9,541 bases of DNA from Anaerolineae bacterium. GTDB lineage: Bacteria > Chloroflexota > Anaerolineae > JAFGEY01. Location of the stretch: positions 1-9,541 of the forward strand of contig JAFGEY010000368.1 of the NCBI GenBank assembly GCA_016931365.1, read 5' to 3'. The notes under the pieces are model-generated. The model did not search any database. It was not told where the DNA came from and saw nothing but the letters and a program-made list of their open reading frames with translations. A program made the position numbers and the translations under genes. Every line of letters begins with the position of its first letter. Position 1 is the first letter of the stretch. Positions 1 through 7,543 of the stretch are shown here, piece by piece.

Positions 1-231
1 GTCAACAGCGCGATGCCCTACGAACTGGCCTTGATGAAGCCGCGCCTGTTCGATCACTTTGCGCAGTGGGTGGTCGATTACCGCGATCAGCCCAAACGGC
101 AGGATGCCTACAGCCGCGCCAGCCGCGTCTACGAACTGTTGCAGGCGATTACGCCGGCTGAAGACGATTCGACGATCCCGTCCACTTCGCTGATGCGCGA
201 ATTCATCGGCGGCAGCGAGTATGAATATTGA
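1..231 (+). CDS. Uridine kinase-like nucleoside kinase, C-terminal fragment
   Basis: The reading frame is open from base 1 and ends at a TAA-class stop at 229-231, so the 5' part lies outside the window; 76 residues are visible. The pattern N-S-A-x-P-Y-E-L near the start, the K-P block that follows, and the tail I-P-x-T-S-x-x-R-E-F-I-G-G-S are what I recall from the C-termini of long uridine-kinase-like nucleoside kinases (PRK/URK P-loop family, often carrying an N-terminal TGS/threonyl-tRNA-synthetase-like part). Those enzymes phosphorylate nucleosides with ATP or GTP in salvage; the P-loop itself is not visible here. The gene is convergent with the ribF operon and the two share a short gap with a hairpin. 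The family call rests on the tail only, and the substrate cannot be judged. Confidence 0.7.
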   Translation, partial: VNSAMPYELALMKPRLFDHFAQWVVDYRDQPKRQDAYSRASRVYELLQAITPAEDDSTIPSTSLMREFIGGSEYEY

Positions 232-248
232 GGATGTTTTGAAACAAG

Positions 249-276
249 AAACCTGCTTTTTGTCAAAACCAGGTTT
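249..276. terminator. Hairpin between convergent genes, likely bidirectional terminator
   Basis: AAACCTG (249-255) pairs with CAGGTTT (270-276). Inside it, after a C-C mismatch, TTTT pairs with AAAA around a TGTC loop. On the plus strand the stem runs into TTTTTCTATTGTTTTT, and on the minus strand into TTTCTTGTTTC. It lies between the stop of the plus-strand kinase (231) and the stop of minus-strand ribF (279-281), where a shared terminator is expected. The U-tract is better in the plus direction. Confidence 0.65.
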
Positions 277-278
277 TT

Positions 279-1238
279 CTATTGTTTTTCGATCAGGATT
301 CGCCGCGCCTCGACCACATCCTGCTCGATGCGCGCGATCAGGTCTTGCACGTTGGCGAAGCGCTGTTCCGGGCGCAGCCGGGCTACAAATTCAAGCACCA
401 GGTCATAGCCGTAGATGCTGTCCGTAAAGTCGAGCAAATAGGCTTCGATGCTGCGCGCGCCATTGTCAAAACTGGGCCGGGTGCCGATGTTGGTCACCGA
501 CGGGTAGCGCTCATCGCCCAGGTAGGCCCAGGTTGCATAGATGCCGTTGGCGGGCACTATCCGATTCGGGGTGACGGCGACGTTGGCGGTGGGAAAACCC
601 AGATCGCGCCCGCGTTTTGCCCCGTGAACCACTTCGCCGGAGAGGCGATAGCGCCGTCCCAACAGTCGCCCCGCCGTCTCGACATCACCTTCGCGCAGCC
701 GCGCGCGAATCTGCGAGCTGCTGACCTTGCCTTCGGCGTTGTTCAGCGCCGGGATGACATGCACCTCGAAACCAATTTCAGCACCCAACGCTTTTAATGC
801 GGGAATGTCACCGCTGCGATTGCGGCCCAGGGCAAAATCATCGCTCACGCACAATCCACGCATCCCGAGTTGACGGTCAAGATACCCCAAAAAATCATCG
901 GGGGGCAGTGCCGCTATTTGCGGGCTGAAAAGTAGCATCGCCGTCCAGTCCAATCCCAATTGTTCGAGCAAAAGCATCTTTTCGCCTGGCGTGGTCAGAT
1001 AGAGGGGCACGTTTTGCGGGTTGAGCACCGACGCGGGGTGCGGATAAAACGTGACCAGCCCGGCCAGCCAGCCTTTGCACCGCGCCAGCGCGATCAATTG
1101 ACCGATCAGGTGTTGGTGCCCGAGGTGAATGCCATCGAATGCGCCGATGGTGATCAGCGAGGGTCGATCGACGAGCGCCGGGGGCAAAATGGTCTGTTCG
1201 GATGGTTCCGTCCACGGTGATTCGGTGATCAGGTACAT
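279..1238 (-). CDS. ribF: Bifunctional riboflavin kinase / FAD synthetase
   Basis: RibF phosphorylates riboflavin to FMN and adenylylates FMN to FAD in the cytoplasm. The 319-residue product has the full two-domain layout. The N-terminal FMN adenylyltransferase domain shows GAFDGIHLGH (residues 32-41), TFYPHP (63-68), a DDFALGRNRSGD block (133-144) and SSSQIR (173-178, where SSTxIR is usual). The C-terminal riboflavin kinase domain shows GFPTAN (214-219), NIGTRPSF (250-257) and IEAYLLDF (264-271), with Glu265 at the expected catalytic position. The ATG at 1236-1238 is chosen because it begins the conserved protein and sits 2 nt after the truB stop (TGACCATG). No clear Shine-Dalgarno precedes it, so translation is probably coupled to truB. 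A longer in-frame start would run inside truB. It is the last gene of the operon. Confidence 0.95.
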   Translation of the reverse strand: MYLITESPWTEPSEQTILPPALVDRPSLITIGAFDGIHLGHQHLIGQLIALARCKGWLAGLVTFYPHPASVLNPQNVPLYLTTPGEKMLLLEQLGLDWTAMLLFSPQIAALPPDDFLGYLDRQLGMRGLCVSDDFALGRNRSGDIPALKALGAEIGFEVHVIPALNNAEGKVSSSQIRARLREGDVETAGRLLGRRYRLSGEVVHGAKRGRDLGFPTANVAVTPNRIVPANGIYATWAYLGDERYPSVTNIGTRPSFDNGARSIEAYLLDFTDSIYGYDLVLEFVARLRPEQRFANVQDLIARIEQDVVEARRILIEKQ

Positions 1239-1240
1239 GG

Positions 1241-2170
1241 TCAATCCACGTTGGGGGCCATCTCGTCGGGGCTGACAAAAACCTTGACCGGCTTCCACCC
1301 CTGTTCCGGCTGTGTCCGCTCGATCAGGGCGATAAAGCGGCGTTCCGGCCCGTAGGCGCGCGCGCGCGTCTCTGTGGGGTGTGAGGAGGGCGCGTCGATG
1401 AATTGGCCCAGGGCCAGCCGGTAGGCGGTTGGGCCGTCCAGGTGGATTTCGGGCAGGTCAGCAAAGGCCGCGTCTATGCCGTGCAGCCAGCGATCAAAGC
1501 TACTCTCGGCAAAAGCAGCCTCAAGCCGCTCGATGGACACGGCATTGTCGGCGCTGAATTGGCCGCTTTGCGTGCGGCGCAGCCCGGACAGGTGCGCGCC
1601 GCAGCCCAGCGCCTGCCCCAAATCGCGGGCCAGCGCGCGAATGTAGGTGCCGGGACCACAGCGCACCTCGACGCGCGCGATCGGCGGCATCCAGTCGAGG
1701 AGGGCGAGGGCGAAAATCTCGACCGGTCTCGGCGCTCGCTCGACAGTGATCCCGCGATGGGCCAGCTTGTACAGTTTTCTGCCCTTTTGCTTGATCGCCG
1801 AGTGCATCGGCGGCACCTGCTCGATGCGCCCCACAAACAACCCCAACGCCTGTTCAAACCCGGCGCGGGTGGTCTCCACCGGCGACTGCGCCACGATCTC
1901 GCCCTCGGCATCGTGGGTGGTGGTGGAAACGCCCAGGTGAATCGCCGCCCGGTAGGTTTTGGGCGAACCCATCAGGTATTCGCTGACTCGCGTGGCCTGG
2001 CCCAGGCAAACCAAAAGCACCCCGGTCGCCAGAGGATCCAGGGTGCCTGCGTGTCCAACTTGATGCTGCCTCGACATCCGGCGCACTTGAACAACCACAT
2101 CGTGTGAAGTGAGGTCTAGCGGTTTGTCGATGTTGACAATGCCATGTATCGCGTGTGGGTCATTGCTCAT
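1241..2170 (-). CDS. truB: tRNA pseudouridine(55) synthase
   Basis: TruB converts U55 in the T-loop of most tRNAs to pseudouridine and also acts as a tRNA chaperone. The 309-residue product is of normal length. The catalytic block GHAGTLDPLATGVL lies at residues 39-52, with nucleophile Asp45. Other family blocks are K-T-Y-R-A (71-75), PPMHSAIKQKGRKLYKLA (120-137) and the CGPGTYIRALARDLG segment (171-185). The N-terminal motif reads D-K-P-L-D-L-T-S (15-22), with Asp19 where the family usually has Gly in K-P-x-G-x-(T/S)-S. A C-terminal region of about 70 residues could be a PUA-like domain. The ATG at 2168-2170 is the first sensible start after the nrnA stop, 11 nt downstream of it. The Shine-Dalgarno is weak, which fits coupling to nrnA. 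Confidence 0.95.
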   Translation of the reverse strand: MSNDPHAIHGIVNIDKPLDLTSHDVVVQVRRMSRQHQVGHAGTLDPLATGVLLVCLGQATRVSEYLMGSPKTYRAAIHLGVSTTTHDAEGEIVAQSPVETTRAGFEQALGLFVGRIEQVPPMHSAIKQKGRKLYKLAHRGITVERAPRPVEIFALALLDWMPPIARVEVRCGPGTYIRALARDLGQALGCGAHLSGLRRTQSGQFSADNAVSIERLEAAFAESSFDRWLHGIDAAFADLPEIHLDGPTAYRLALGQFIDAPSSHPTETRARAYGPERRFIALIERTQPEQGWKPVKVFVSPDEMAPNVD

Positions 2171-2181
2171 AAGCCGTCGCT

Positions 2182-3177
2182 TTAGATGTCCCCATTCGCG
2201 CGGGTTAACCTCTGCTCCTGCCAGGCCTGTCTGAGCAGAGATAAAACCTGCTCGCGGGCTTCTGGCATCGCTGCGTGGATGCTGCATCCAGCGGCCTGGG
2301 GGTGTCCACCGCCGCCGAGGACAAAAGCAATTTGTGAGACGCTAAAGCCAGGTGCGGCGCGCATCGAGACGTTGACCTGGCCGTTTTCCGCTTCTTCAAA
2401 GATCACGGCAATATCCACCTCGTCGACCGAGCACAAAAAGCTGACCAACCCAGAGCTGCCGTTTTCATTGTATCCCACGCGCTGGCGCAACTCCAGGGTG
2501 ATCTGGCTCCATATAATACGCCCTTCGAGGTGCATATCCTGAAGCGCTGCTGACCACATCTGCACCACTGACATCGGCCGGCGATTATAGATGCTATCGG
2601 TCAGGCTGGTCAGCGGCGCGCCGGCGCGCATCAACTTGGTGGCGGTATCCATTACTTCGGCGGTTGTGTTTGCGGTACGAAAACCAAGCGTATCGGTGAG
2701 GATGCCGTTGAGCAGGCACGTAGCCACATCGATGCTGAAAAAGATACCCAGTTCTTCGATGAGATAGACCAGCATTTGCGCCGTCGCCGCGGCCTGGGTG
2801 TCGACCCAGTTCGTCTGGCCAAAGCGGGTGTTGGTAGCGTGATGGTCGATGTTGGCAATAGGCACTCCGGCCAGCGCCTCGGCATTGTAGACGCTGCCCA
2901 AGCGTTCCAGGTCGCCGCAATCCAGGCTGATCACGAGGTCAAGGTTGGCATAGCCCGGCGATTGTGTGATCGCTTCCCAGTGCGGCAGGTGACGGCACGA
3001 CTGAGGAACGGGATCGCTGCAAGACATCGTCACCCGGCGGCCTGTCTGCCGCAAGGCCAGCCCCAGCCCAAGCAATGAGCCGATCGCGTCACCGTCCGGC
3101 GCGACGTGGCAACAGATCAGAATATTGGATGCGCTAGCAATCTGCTGCGCCGCTTGTTTCATTTGTATCATCCCCAT
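2182..3177 (-). CDS. nrnA: DHH-family phosphoesterase, NrnA-like nanoRNase/pAp phosphatase
   Basis: Enzymes of this family remove mononucleotides from very short RNAs and/or dephosphorylate pAp, using Mn-type metal centres. The 331-residue product has the N-terminal DHH domain with HVAPDGDAIGS (24-34), SLDCGDLERLG (84-94), DHH (111-113) and GILTDTLGFR (158-167). The C-terminal DHHA1 domain has RAAP (273-276) and GGGGHPQAAG (288-297). All metal- and phosphate-binding motifs appear intact. The ATG at 3175-3177 is preferred because GAGAGG lies 7 nt upstream. Other in-frame ATGs follow at 3169-3171 and 3160-3162. With this start the gene overlaps the 3' end of rbfA by 44 nt. It sits between rbfA and truB, the usual place for nrnA in this operon type. 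Whether it favours nanoRNA or pAp cannot be read from sequence. Confidence 0.9.
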   Translation of the reverse strand: MGMIQMKQAAQQIASASNILICCHVAPDGDAIGSLLGLGLALRQTGRRVTMSCSDPVPQSCRHLPHWEAITQSPGYANLDLVISLDCGDLERLGSVYNAEALAGVPIANIDHHATNTRFGQTNWVDTQAAATAQMLVYLIEELGIFFSIDVATCLLNGILTDTLGFRTANTTAEVMDTATKLMRAGAPLTSLTDSIYNRRPMSVVQMWSAALQDMHLEGRIIWSQITLELRQRVGYNENGSSGLVSFLCSVDEVDIAVIFEEAENGQVNVSMRAAPGFSVSQIAFVLGGGGHPQAAGCSIHAAMPEAREQVLSLLRQAWQEQRLTRANGDI

Positions 3178-3532
3178 CCGTCTGCCTCTCTTGTGCGATT
3201 TGATCCAGCAGGGAGTCGATTCGCTCACCATAGGTGATCGACTGGTCGAGATGGAAACGGAGTTCCGGCGCCTGCCGGATGGTCAGCAAACCGGCCAACT
3301 CGTGGCGAATGAACCCTGATGCGCTTTCGATACCTTCCATTGCCTCGTTCAACGACGACGGATCGCCTCCCAATCGGTAAACATAGATGTCAGCGTAGCG
3401 ATAATCGATGCTTACTTTGACGCCGGTGATGGTCACACCTTCGAGTCGTGGGTCTTTGATGCGGCGGTGAACGATGTAGCTCAGTTCACGCACGATCAAA
3501 TCCTCGATTTGTTTCTGCCGTCGTTTAGCCAC
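3134..3532 (-). CDS. rbfA: Ribosome-binding factor A
   Basis: RbfA is a small KH-fold protein that binds the immature 30S subunit and helps 16S rRNA 5'-end maturation. The 132-residue product has the family landmarks. These are an N-terminal RRQKQIEDLIVRELS helix, the DPRLEGVTITGVKVS strand block with the expected D-P-R (27-29), the Y-A-D-I-Y-V-Y strand (46-52), and R-x-x-P-E-L-R-F followed by D-x-S (residues 86-98). The tail (115-132) is acidic and polar, probably disordered, and is encoded where nrnA overlaps. The start is GTG at 3530-3532, directly abutting the infB stop (TGAGTG). AAAGGG lies about 8 nt upstream inside infB. The junction leaves little room for another start and implies translational coupling to infB. 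Confidence 0.93.
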   Translation of the reverse strand: MAKRRQKQIEDLIVRELSYIVHRRIKDPRLEGVTITGVKVSIDYRYADIYVYRLGGDPSSLNEAMEGIESASGFIRHELAGLLTIRQAPELRFHLDQSITYGERIDSLLDQIAQERQTDGDDTNETSGAADC

Positions 3533-5311
3533 TCAGGAAACCCTTTCTTTGCGGTAGGCCTGAATCACATCACCCTCTTGCATATCATTGAACCCCTCCA
3601 GGCCAATGCCGCACTCAAAGCCGGCGCGCACTTCGCGCACATCTTCCTGAAAGTGCTTCAGCGAACTTAGCCGGCCATCAAACAATACTTTTTGGTTCCT
3701 CAACAGTCGCGCGTAACCGTTGCGAGTAATCGCGCCATCGGTGACATAGCATCCGGCGATGTTGCCCACGCGTGAAATGTGGAACACGGCGCGCACTTGG
3801 GCATGACCGCTGATCACATCCTGGAATACAGGCGCAAGCATGCCTTTTAGGGCCTTTTCGACGTCGTCGATAATGCTATAGATGATGTTATAGAGCCGGA
3901 TTTCGACCCCTTCAGACTCGGCCTGGCGGCGCGCGGCGGTGTCGGCATTCACATTAAAGCCGATAACGATGGCTTGCGATGCGATGGCAAGCATAATGTC
4001 GGATTCGTTGATGTTGCCCGTGCCCTGATGAATGACATTGACGCTGATTTCGTCATTGCTCAGGTCTTCGATCGAATTGACGATCGGCTCCAATGAGCCT
4101 TGCACGTCGGCTTTGATAATGATGTTGAGGTCTTTGGCTTCACCGCTCTGAAAACGTTCGAAAAGCTGTTCCAGGCTGATCTCTGGGCCGGCGCTGACCG
4201 TTTCCTCGCGACGAGCAGTGCGGCTCAACGCGATCAGGCGGGCGGTGCGCTCGTCTTCGACGATGCGGAAACGGTCGCCGGCGGCAGGCACGCCACTCAA
4301 ACCGAGCACCTGCGCCGGCGTCGAAGGCCCGGCGCGGTCGAGGCGGTTGCCCTGAAAATCAAACATGGCCCGCACGCGGCCGTATTCTTCGCCGACGACG
4401 AATGCGTCACCTGCCGCGAGCGTGCCGTTCTGCACCAAAAAGGTTGCAGTAGGGCCGCGCGTCTTGCTCATCTCCGCTTCGACGACTACTCCCAATGCGG
4501 CGCGATCCGGGTTGGCCCTGAAATCGTTGACTTCGGCCACCAAGAGGATGCTTTCCAGAATATCTTCGATGCCCGTTTTCATCTTGGCCGAGACGGGCAC
4601 GCAGATGTTCTCACCGCCCCAGTCTTCGGGCGTCAGGCCTTCATCGGACAGTTGCTGTTTGACGCGGTCCTGGTTGGCGCCGGGCAGGTCAATCTTGTTA
4701 AGGGCGATGATGATCGGCACGTGAGCCGCTTTGGCATGCGAAATGGCTTCTTTGGTCTGCGGCATCACGCCGTCGTCTGCGGCAACGACCAGAATGGCGA
4801 TGTCTGCGCCTTGTGCACCGCGTGCGCGCATCGCCGTAAAGGCTTCGTGGCCGGGCGTATCCAGAAAGGTGATCTTTTTGTCACTGTAGGTGATCTGGTA
4901 CGCGCCGATGTGCTGGGTGATGCCCCCCACCTCGCCTGATTGGACGTTGGTGCTACGAATGGTGTCGAGGAGGGAGGTCTTGCCATGGTCAACATGTCCC
5001 AGCAGTGTGACCACCGGTGGACGCGGTTTAAGATCTTCAAGCTTTTCGTCTGCCAGGATGCGCGCCATCAGGGGAAGCTCTTCTTCTTCCTCTGCTTCCA
5101 CAATCGCTTCGACGGGCAGCCGCGCCTCAAAGCCAAACTCTTCCGAGATGATCGCTGCGGTGTCAAAATCGAGTTGCTGGTTGATGTTGGCCATAATCCC
5201 ATTGTTCATCAGCTCCTTGATCACATCGATCGGGCTGACCTGCAGGCTGCTGGCCAATTCGCGCACGGTGATAAATTCAGAAATTTCAATAGGGACCAGT
5301 TTGTCTCCCAT
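3533..5311 (-). CDS. infB: Translation initiation factor IF-2 (short form)
   Basis: IF2 is the GTPase that brings initiator fMet-tRNA to the 30S subunit and promotes subunit joining. The 592-residue product contains one N-terminal IF2_N-like domain (about 8-60) and a short acidic linker (70-79). The G domain follows with G1 GHVDHGKTS (105-113), G2 Thr132 in GGITQHIG, G3 DTPGH (151-155), G4 NKID (205-208) and G5 SAK (241-243). After it come the domain II beta barrel and the C-terminal initiator-tRNA-binding region. It is much shorter than E. coli IF2 (about 890 aa) and near the length of Thermus IF2. The start ATG at 5309-5311 has GGGAG 6 nt upstream. A 119-bp gap separates it from rnpM, and its stop abuts the GTG of rbfA. 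Confidence 0.97.
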   Translation of the reverse strand: MGDKLVPIEISEFITVRELASSLQVSPIDVIKELMNNGIMANINQQLDFDTAAIISEEFGFEARLPVEAIVEAEEEEELPLMARILADEKLEDLKPRPPVVTLLGHVDHGKTSLLDTIRSTNVQSGEVGGITQHIGAYQITYSDKKITFLDTPGHEAFTAMRARGAQGADIAILVVAADDGVMPQTKEAISHAKAAHVPIIIALNKIDLPGANQDRVKQQLSDEGLTPEDWGGENICVPVSAKMKTGIEDILESILLVAEVNDFRANPDRAALGVVVEAEMSKTRGPTATFLVQNGTLAAGDAFVVGEEYGRVRAMFDFQGNRLDRAGPSTPAQVLGLSGVPAAGDRFRIVEDERTARLIALSRTARREETVSAGPEISLEQLFERFQSGEAKDLNIIIKADVQGSLEPIVNSIEDLSNDEISVNVIHQGTGNINESDIMLAIASQAIVIGFNVNADTAARRQAESEGVEIRLYNIIYSIIDDVEKALKGMLAPVFQDVISGHAQVRAVFHISRVGNIAGCYVTDGAITRNGYARLLRNQKVLFDGRLSSLKHFQEDVREVRAGFECGIGLEGFNDMQEGDVIQAYRKERVS

Positions 5312-5430
5312 AACCTCTCCCTCACATTCCTTGAGATTGTGTTGTCAGGCAGGCACACGCCTGTTGAGGGTGTGGCCGGTGACTGTCGCCGAAACGAAGC
5401 AAGGCGATACTGTTTGTATAAACAAATAGA
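5312..5430 (-). other. rnpM-infB intercistronic leader with two small inverted repeats
   Basis: This is the only substantial gap inside the operon. It contains CAGGC/GCCTG arms with a 4-nt loop (5350-5363) and TGTTT/AAACA arms with a 4-nt loop just after the rnpM stop (5411-5424). Neither is followed by a T-tract in the minus direction, so they do not look like terminators. The infB Shine-Dalgarno (GGGAGAGG) lies at the left end. No ORF for the L7Ae-like protein often found here in other operons is present. I see no convincing internal promoter. Confidence 0.5.
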
Positions 5431-5709
5431 TCAAGATTCTTGGTCCAACGTGTCTATGTACGCGCGCAAGACCTGCTTTTCCGCCTCACCGATGTCAATA
5501 TTGAGCGCCTGGCTTAATTGGCTGCCTTTGAGGACGGTTTCCCAACACGAGCGAGTAGCGCAGATATACGCGCCGCGTCCGTTCATCTTGCCCCGTTCAT
5601 CGACGACGATCTCGCCTTCGGGCGTGCGTACGATGCGCACCATTTCTCGTTTGGATTTGACCTCGCGGCAGCCGACGCATGTCCGCTGCGGAACATGTTT
5701 TTTTCTCAT
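5431..5709 (-). CDS. rnpM: RNase P modulator RnpM (YlxR family)
   Basis: YlxR-family proteins are small RNA-binding proteins encoded after nusA; the Bacillus subtilis member binds and modulates RNase P and was renamed RnpM. The 92-residue product shows the family pattern P-Q-R-T-C-V-G-C-R (7-15) and the G-R-G-A-Y-I-C block (44-50), with a second Cys nearby (55). The ATG at 5707-5709 is chosen because family members begin a few residues before the R-T-C-x-x-C motif. It overlaps the nusA stop by 1 nt (TGATG). An ATG 24 nt upstream (to 5733) would add eight residues and extend the overlap; neither has a good Shine-Dalgarno, so reinitiation after nusA is likely. Confidence 0.9.
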   Translation of the reverse strand: MRKKHVPQRTCVGCREVKSKREMVRIVRTPEGEIVVDERGKMNGRGAYICATRSCWETVLKGSQLSQALNIDIGEAEKQVLRAYIDTLDQES

Positions 5710-7328
5710 CAGTGCTTTGTATATTCGTCCCATTCGAGTTCGTCTTCGCGTTTGTGACGACGGCGGACGATCAATTCGCCGCTTTCATCATCGCGGACGA
5801 TCTGCCGGCGCGATTTGCGTTTCTTGGACTTGGACTTGGTCGCTTCCAGGCTTTCTAATTCTTCGTCGGCGACAAACACGTACTTGGGCTTGCGATCTGG
5901 ACGCCTGCTCGGATGTACTCCATCCGCTCTGCCTCCGGGTTCTCCCTCTCGAGCCACCGGCGTTTCGACGGCCTGTACTGACGCTTCGACGGCTGGCAAC
6001 TCGGCGACTGGCGCCGCGACGACCGGCTCTTCGATCCCGACTTCTTCAATCTCTGGCTCTTCGATTATCTCTTCTTCGGATTCGGCAAGTTCTTCTTCCC
6101 CAATCTCAAGCTCGGCAGTTTCGATCTCATCTTCGAAAACGGGCTCTTTTTCAACCAGGGGTTCTATGGGGGTTATAACCTTGGCCTCGCCAGGTTTTTT
6201 GCCTAACAAAATTGCTTCAGCCATGGCCAGGATGTCTTGCTGCTCCTGGGTCGCTATGGTGAGCGGAACTTGGGGCCGCAGGCTTTCACCTTGAGCCACG
6301 CTTTCGCTCTTGATGTCAATGCGCCATGCAGTCAGTTTGGCGGCCAATCGCGCGTTTTGCCCTTCTTTACCAATTGCAAGCGACAGTTGATCGTCGGGCA
6401 CGACGACTGTGGCCGTTTTGGGGTTGGACCTTTCGTCCAGAATGACATAGCTGACCCGCGCCGGGCTGAGTGAGTTGGCGATAAAGCCCTTAGGATCGGG
6501 ACTCCACTCGACGACATCGATCTTTTCCCCGCCCAGTTCGTTGACGATAGATTGGATGCGCATCCCACGAATGCCAACGCACGATCCGACCGGGTCAACG
6601 CCCTCCTGCTGTGCAGCAACGGCAACCTTGGAACGGGACCCTGCCTCACGTGAGATGCTCTTAATCTCGACTATGCCGTTAAAGATTTCCGGCACTTCGA
6701 GTTCAAGCATGCGGCGTAGCATATTAGAGTGTGTGCGCGAGACGACAATCTGCGGCCCCCGACTGGAACGCCGCACTTCGACGACATAGACGCGAATGCG
6801 CTGCCCCACGCGATAACGCTCGCGCGATACCTGTTGGTTGCGCGGCATCGTGGCCTCGGTTCGCCCTAGATTGAGGGCAATCGCATAAGGGGTGATGCTG
6901 GCGACCACGCCGGTGATCAGTTCACCTTCGCGGTCGGCATAGCTCGAAAACAGGGCATCGCGTTCGGCCTCACGGATGCGCTGCAAGATGACCTGCTTGG
7001 CCGTCTGGGCGGCGATGCGTCCAAACGCTTCAGGGGTAATGTCGACCTGGATGATCGACCCTAGAGCGGCCTTTTTGTCCTGCTTGCGCGCCTCAGAGAG
7101 GGTGATTTCAAAGCGGTCGTCTTGCACTTCTTCGACGACGACGCGTTCAGTGTACACCATCGGCTCGCCGCTGTCTACATCAATGGTTGCCTTGACGTTT
7201 TGACCACCACCGTAATTCTTTTTATACGCCGAAACTAGCGAGGTTTCAATCGCCTCAATGATTACATCTTGAGGCAGATTGCGCTCGCTACAGATCTGGT
7301 TGATGGCCATCACAAGTTCACTTTTCAA
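5709..7328 (-). CDS. nusA: Transcription termination/antitermination factor NusA with long C-terminal tail
   Basis: NusA binds RNA polymerase, stimulates pausing and hairpin-dependent termination, and takes part in antitermination. The 539-residue product has the N-terminal RNAP-binding domain (1-130) and an S1 domain (about 136-200). KH1 (about 225-290) carries [11 protein letters not shown], and KH2 (about 295-345) carries [16 protein letters not shown]. After about residue 380 comes a 160-residue low-complexity tail. It has an acidic stretch (392-434, Glu-rich), an Ala/Val/Pro stretch, then a basic and acidic end containing [11 protein letters not shown] (480-490) and repeated Lys/Arg. The E. 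coli-type acidic repeat domains are not recognisable. The start is TTG at 7326-7328, supported by a perfect AGGAGG six bases upstream. It is the first gene of the operon here. Confidence 0.96.
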   Translation of the reverse strand: MKSELVMAINQICSERNLPQDVIIEAIETSLVSAYKKNYGGGQNVKATIDVDSGEPMVYTERVVVEEVQDDRFEITLSEARKQDKKAALGSIIQVDITPEAFGRIAAQTAKQVILQRIREAERDALFSSYADREGELITGVVASITPYAIALNLGRTEATMPRNQQVSRERYRVGQRIRVYVVEVRRSSRGPQIVVSRTHSNMLRRMLELEVPEIFNGIVEIKSISREAGSRSKVAVAAQQEGVDPVGSCVGIRGMRIQSIVNELGGEKIDVVEWSPDPKGFIANSLSPARVSYVILDERSNPKTATVVVPDDQLSLAIGKEGQNARLAAKLTAWRIDIKSESVAQGESLRPQVPLTIATQEQQDILAMAEAILLGKKPGEAKVITPIEPLVEKEPVFEDEIETAELEIGEEELAESEEEIIEEPEIEEVGIEEPVVAAPVAELPAVEASVQAVETPVAREGEPGGRADGVHPSRRPDRKPKYVFVADEELESLEATKSKSKKRKSRRQIVRDDESGELIVRRRHKREDELEWDEYTKH

Positions 7329-7334
7329 TTAAGC

Positions 7335-7340
7335 CCTCCT
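7335..7340 (-). promoter_or_regulatory. Ribosome binding site of nusA
   Basis: The minus strand reads AGGAGG, then GCTTAA, then the TTG start. The perfect Shine-Dalgarno with 6-nt spacing decides the unusual TTG start. Its 5' half can pair with an upstream CCTGA (7361-7365), so access may be regulated. Confidence 0.85.
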
Positions 7341-7404
7341 GATCGTTCGTTCCTTTTTCCTCAGGCTACGGCGCAAAGACGCGCATATTGTCTGCTTATA
7401 ACAA

Positions 7405-7429
7405 GAAAAGTGGGGGATGCCCACTTTTC
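7405..7429 (-). promoter_or_regulatory. Terminator-like hairpin in the nusA leader (attenuator candidate)
   Basis: On the minus strand GAAAAGTGGG pairs perfectly with CCCACTTTTC, a 10-bp stem around the 5-nt loop CATCC, followed by TTGTTATAAG. It lies about 60 nt after the predicted transcription start and about 77 nt before the nusA start codon. The U-rich arm plus the following TTGTT gives an intrinsic-terminator look with a suboptimal tract. That is the type of site where NusA itself can alter termination. The hairpin is visible; the regulatory role is inferred. Confidence 0.55.
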
Positions 7430-7493
7430 GTCGAGTTCGCGATAGGTTCCGCCCCTGGGCTCATCAATGAGAGCATGGCCAAGAGCAATGCCT

Positions 7494-7522
7494 ATTATAT
7501 ATGGTCTCTCGCTGATTGTCAA
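7494..7522 (-). promoter_or_regulatory. Consensus sigma-70-type promoter for the nusA operon
   Basis: On the minus strand TTGACA (7517-7522) is followed by exactly 17 bp and then TATAAT (7494-7499). Both hexamers match the housekeeping consensus perfectly. Transcription would begin near 7486-7489 and read into nusA. An inverted repeat abuts the -35 box upstream. Confidence 0.85.
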
Positions 7523-7528
7523 ATACTG

Positions 7529-7543
7529 TTCGCCTGCGGCGAA
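7529..7543. repeat. Inverted repeat next to the nusA -35 box, possible operator
   Basis: TTCGCC and GGCGAA flank a 3-bp centre, a perfect 6-bp-arm palindrome ending 6 bp upstream of the -35 hexamer. It could bind a dimeric regulator at about -50. It could also be chance or a leftover hairpin; no known operator is recognised. Confidence 0.35.

Larger units (their letters stand above)
7329..7489 (-). promoter_or_regulatory. 5' leader of the nusA operon
   Basis: From the predicted transcription start near 7489 to the TTG codon the leader is about 160 nt and holds no plausible gene. It contains, in transcript order, a small CTCA/TGAG stem-loop, a GGGG-rich segment that could compete for the C-run of the next hairpin, the 10-bp terminator-like hairpin at 7405-7429, and a CCTGA/TCAGG pairing that touches the Shine-Dalgarno. 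The length and structure suggest regulation of the operon at the level of termination or translation. Confidence 0.5.

Noticed and set aside
5405..5470. Internal promoter before infB
   Set aside because: Only poor matches (TTGATC with CAGTAT-like spacing) were found around the rnpM stop; not better than chance.
4940..6178. Long plus-strand open frame of 412 codons, and similar ones at 4100-4939, 1403-2107 and 8199-8873
   Set aside because: They lie antisense to well-conserved infB, rnpM, nusA, truB and amidohydrolase; their products are low-complexity or have no recognisable domains, as expected from high-GC shadow frames.
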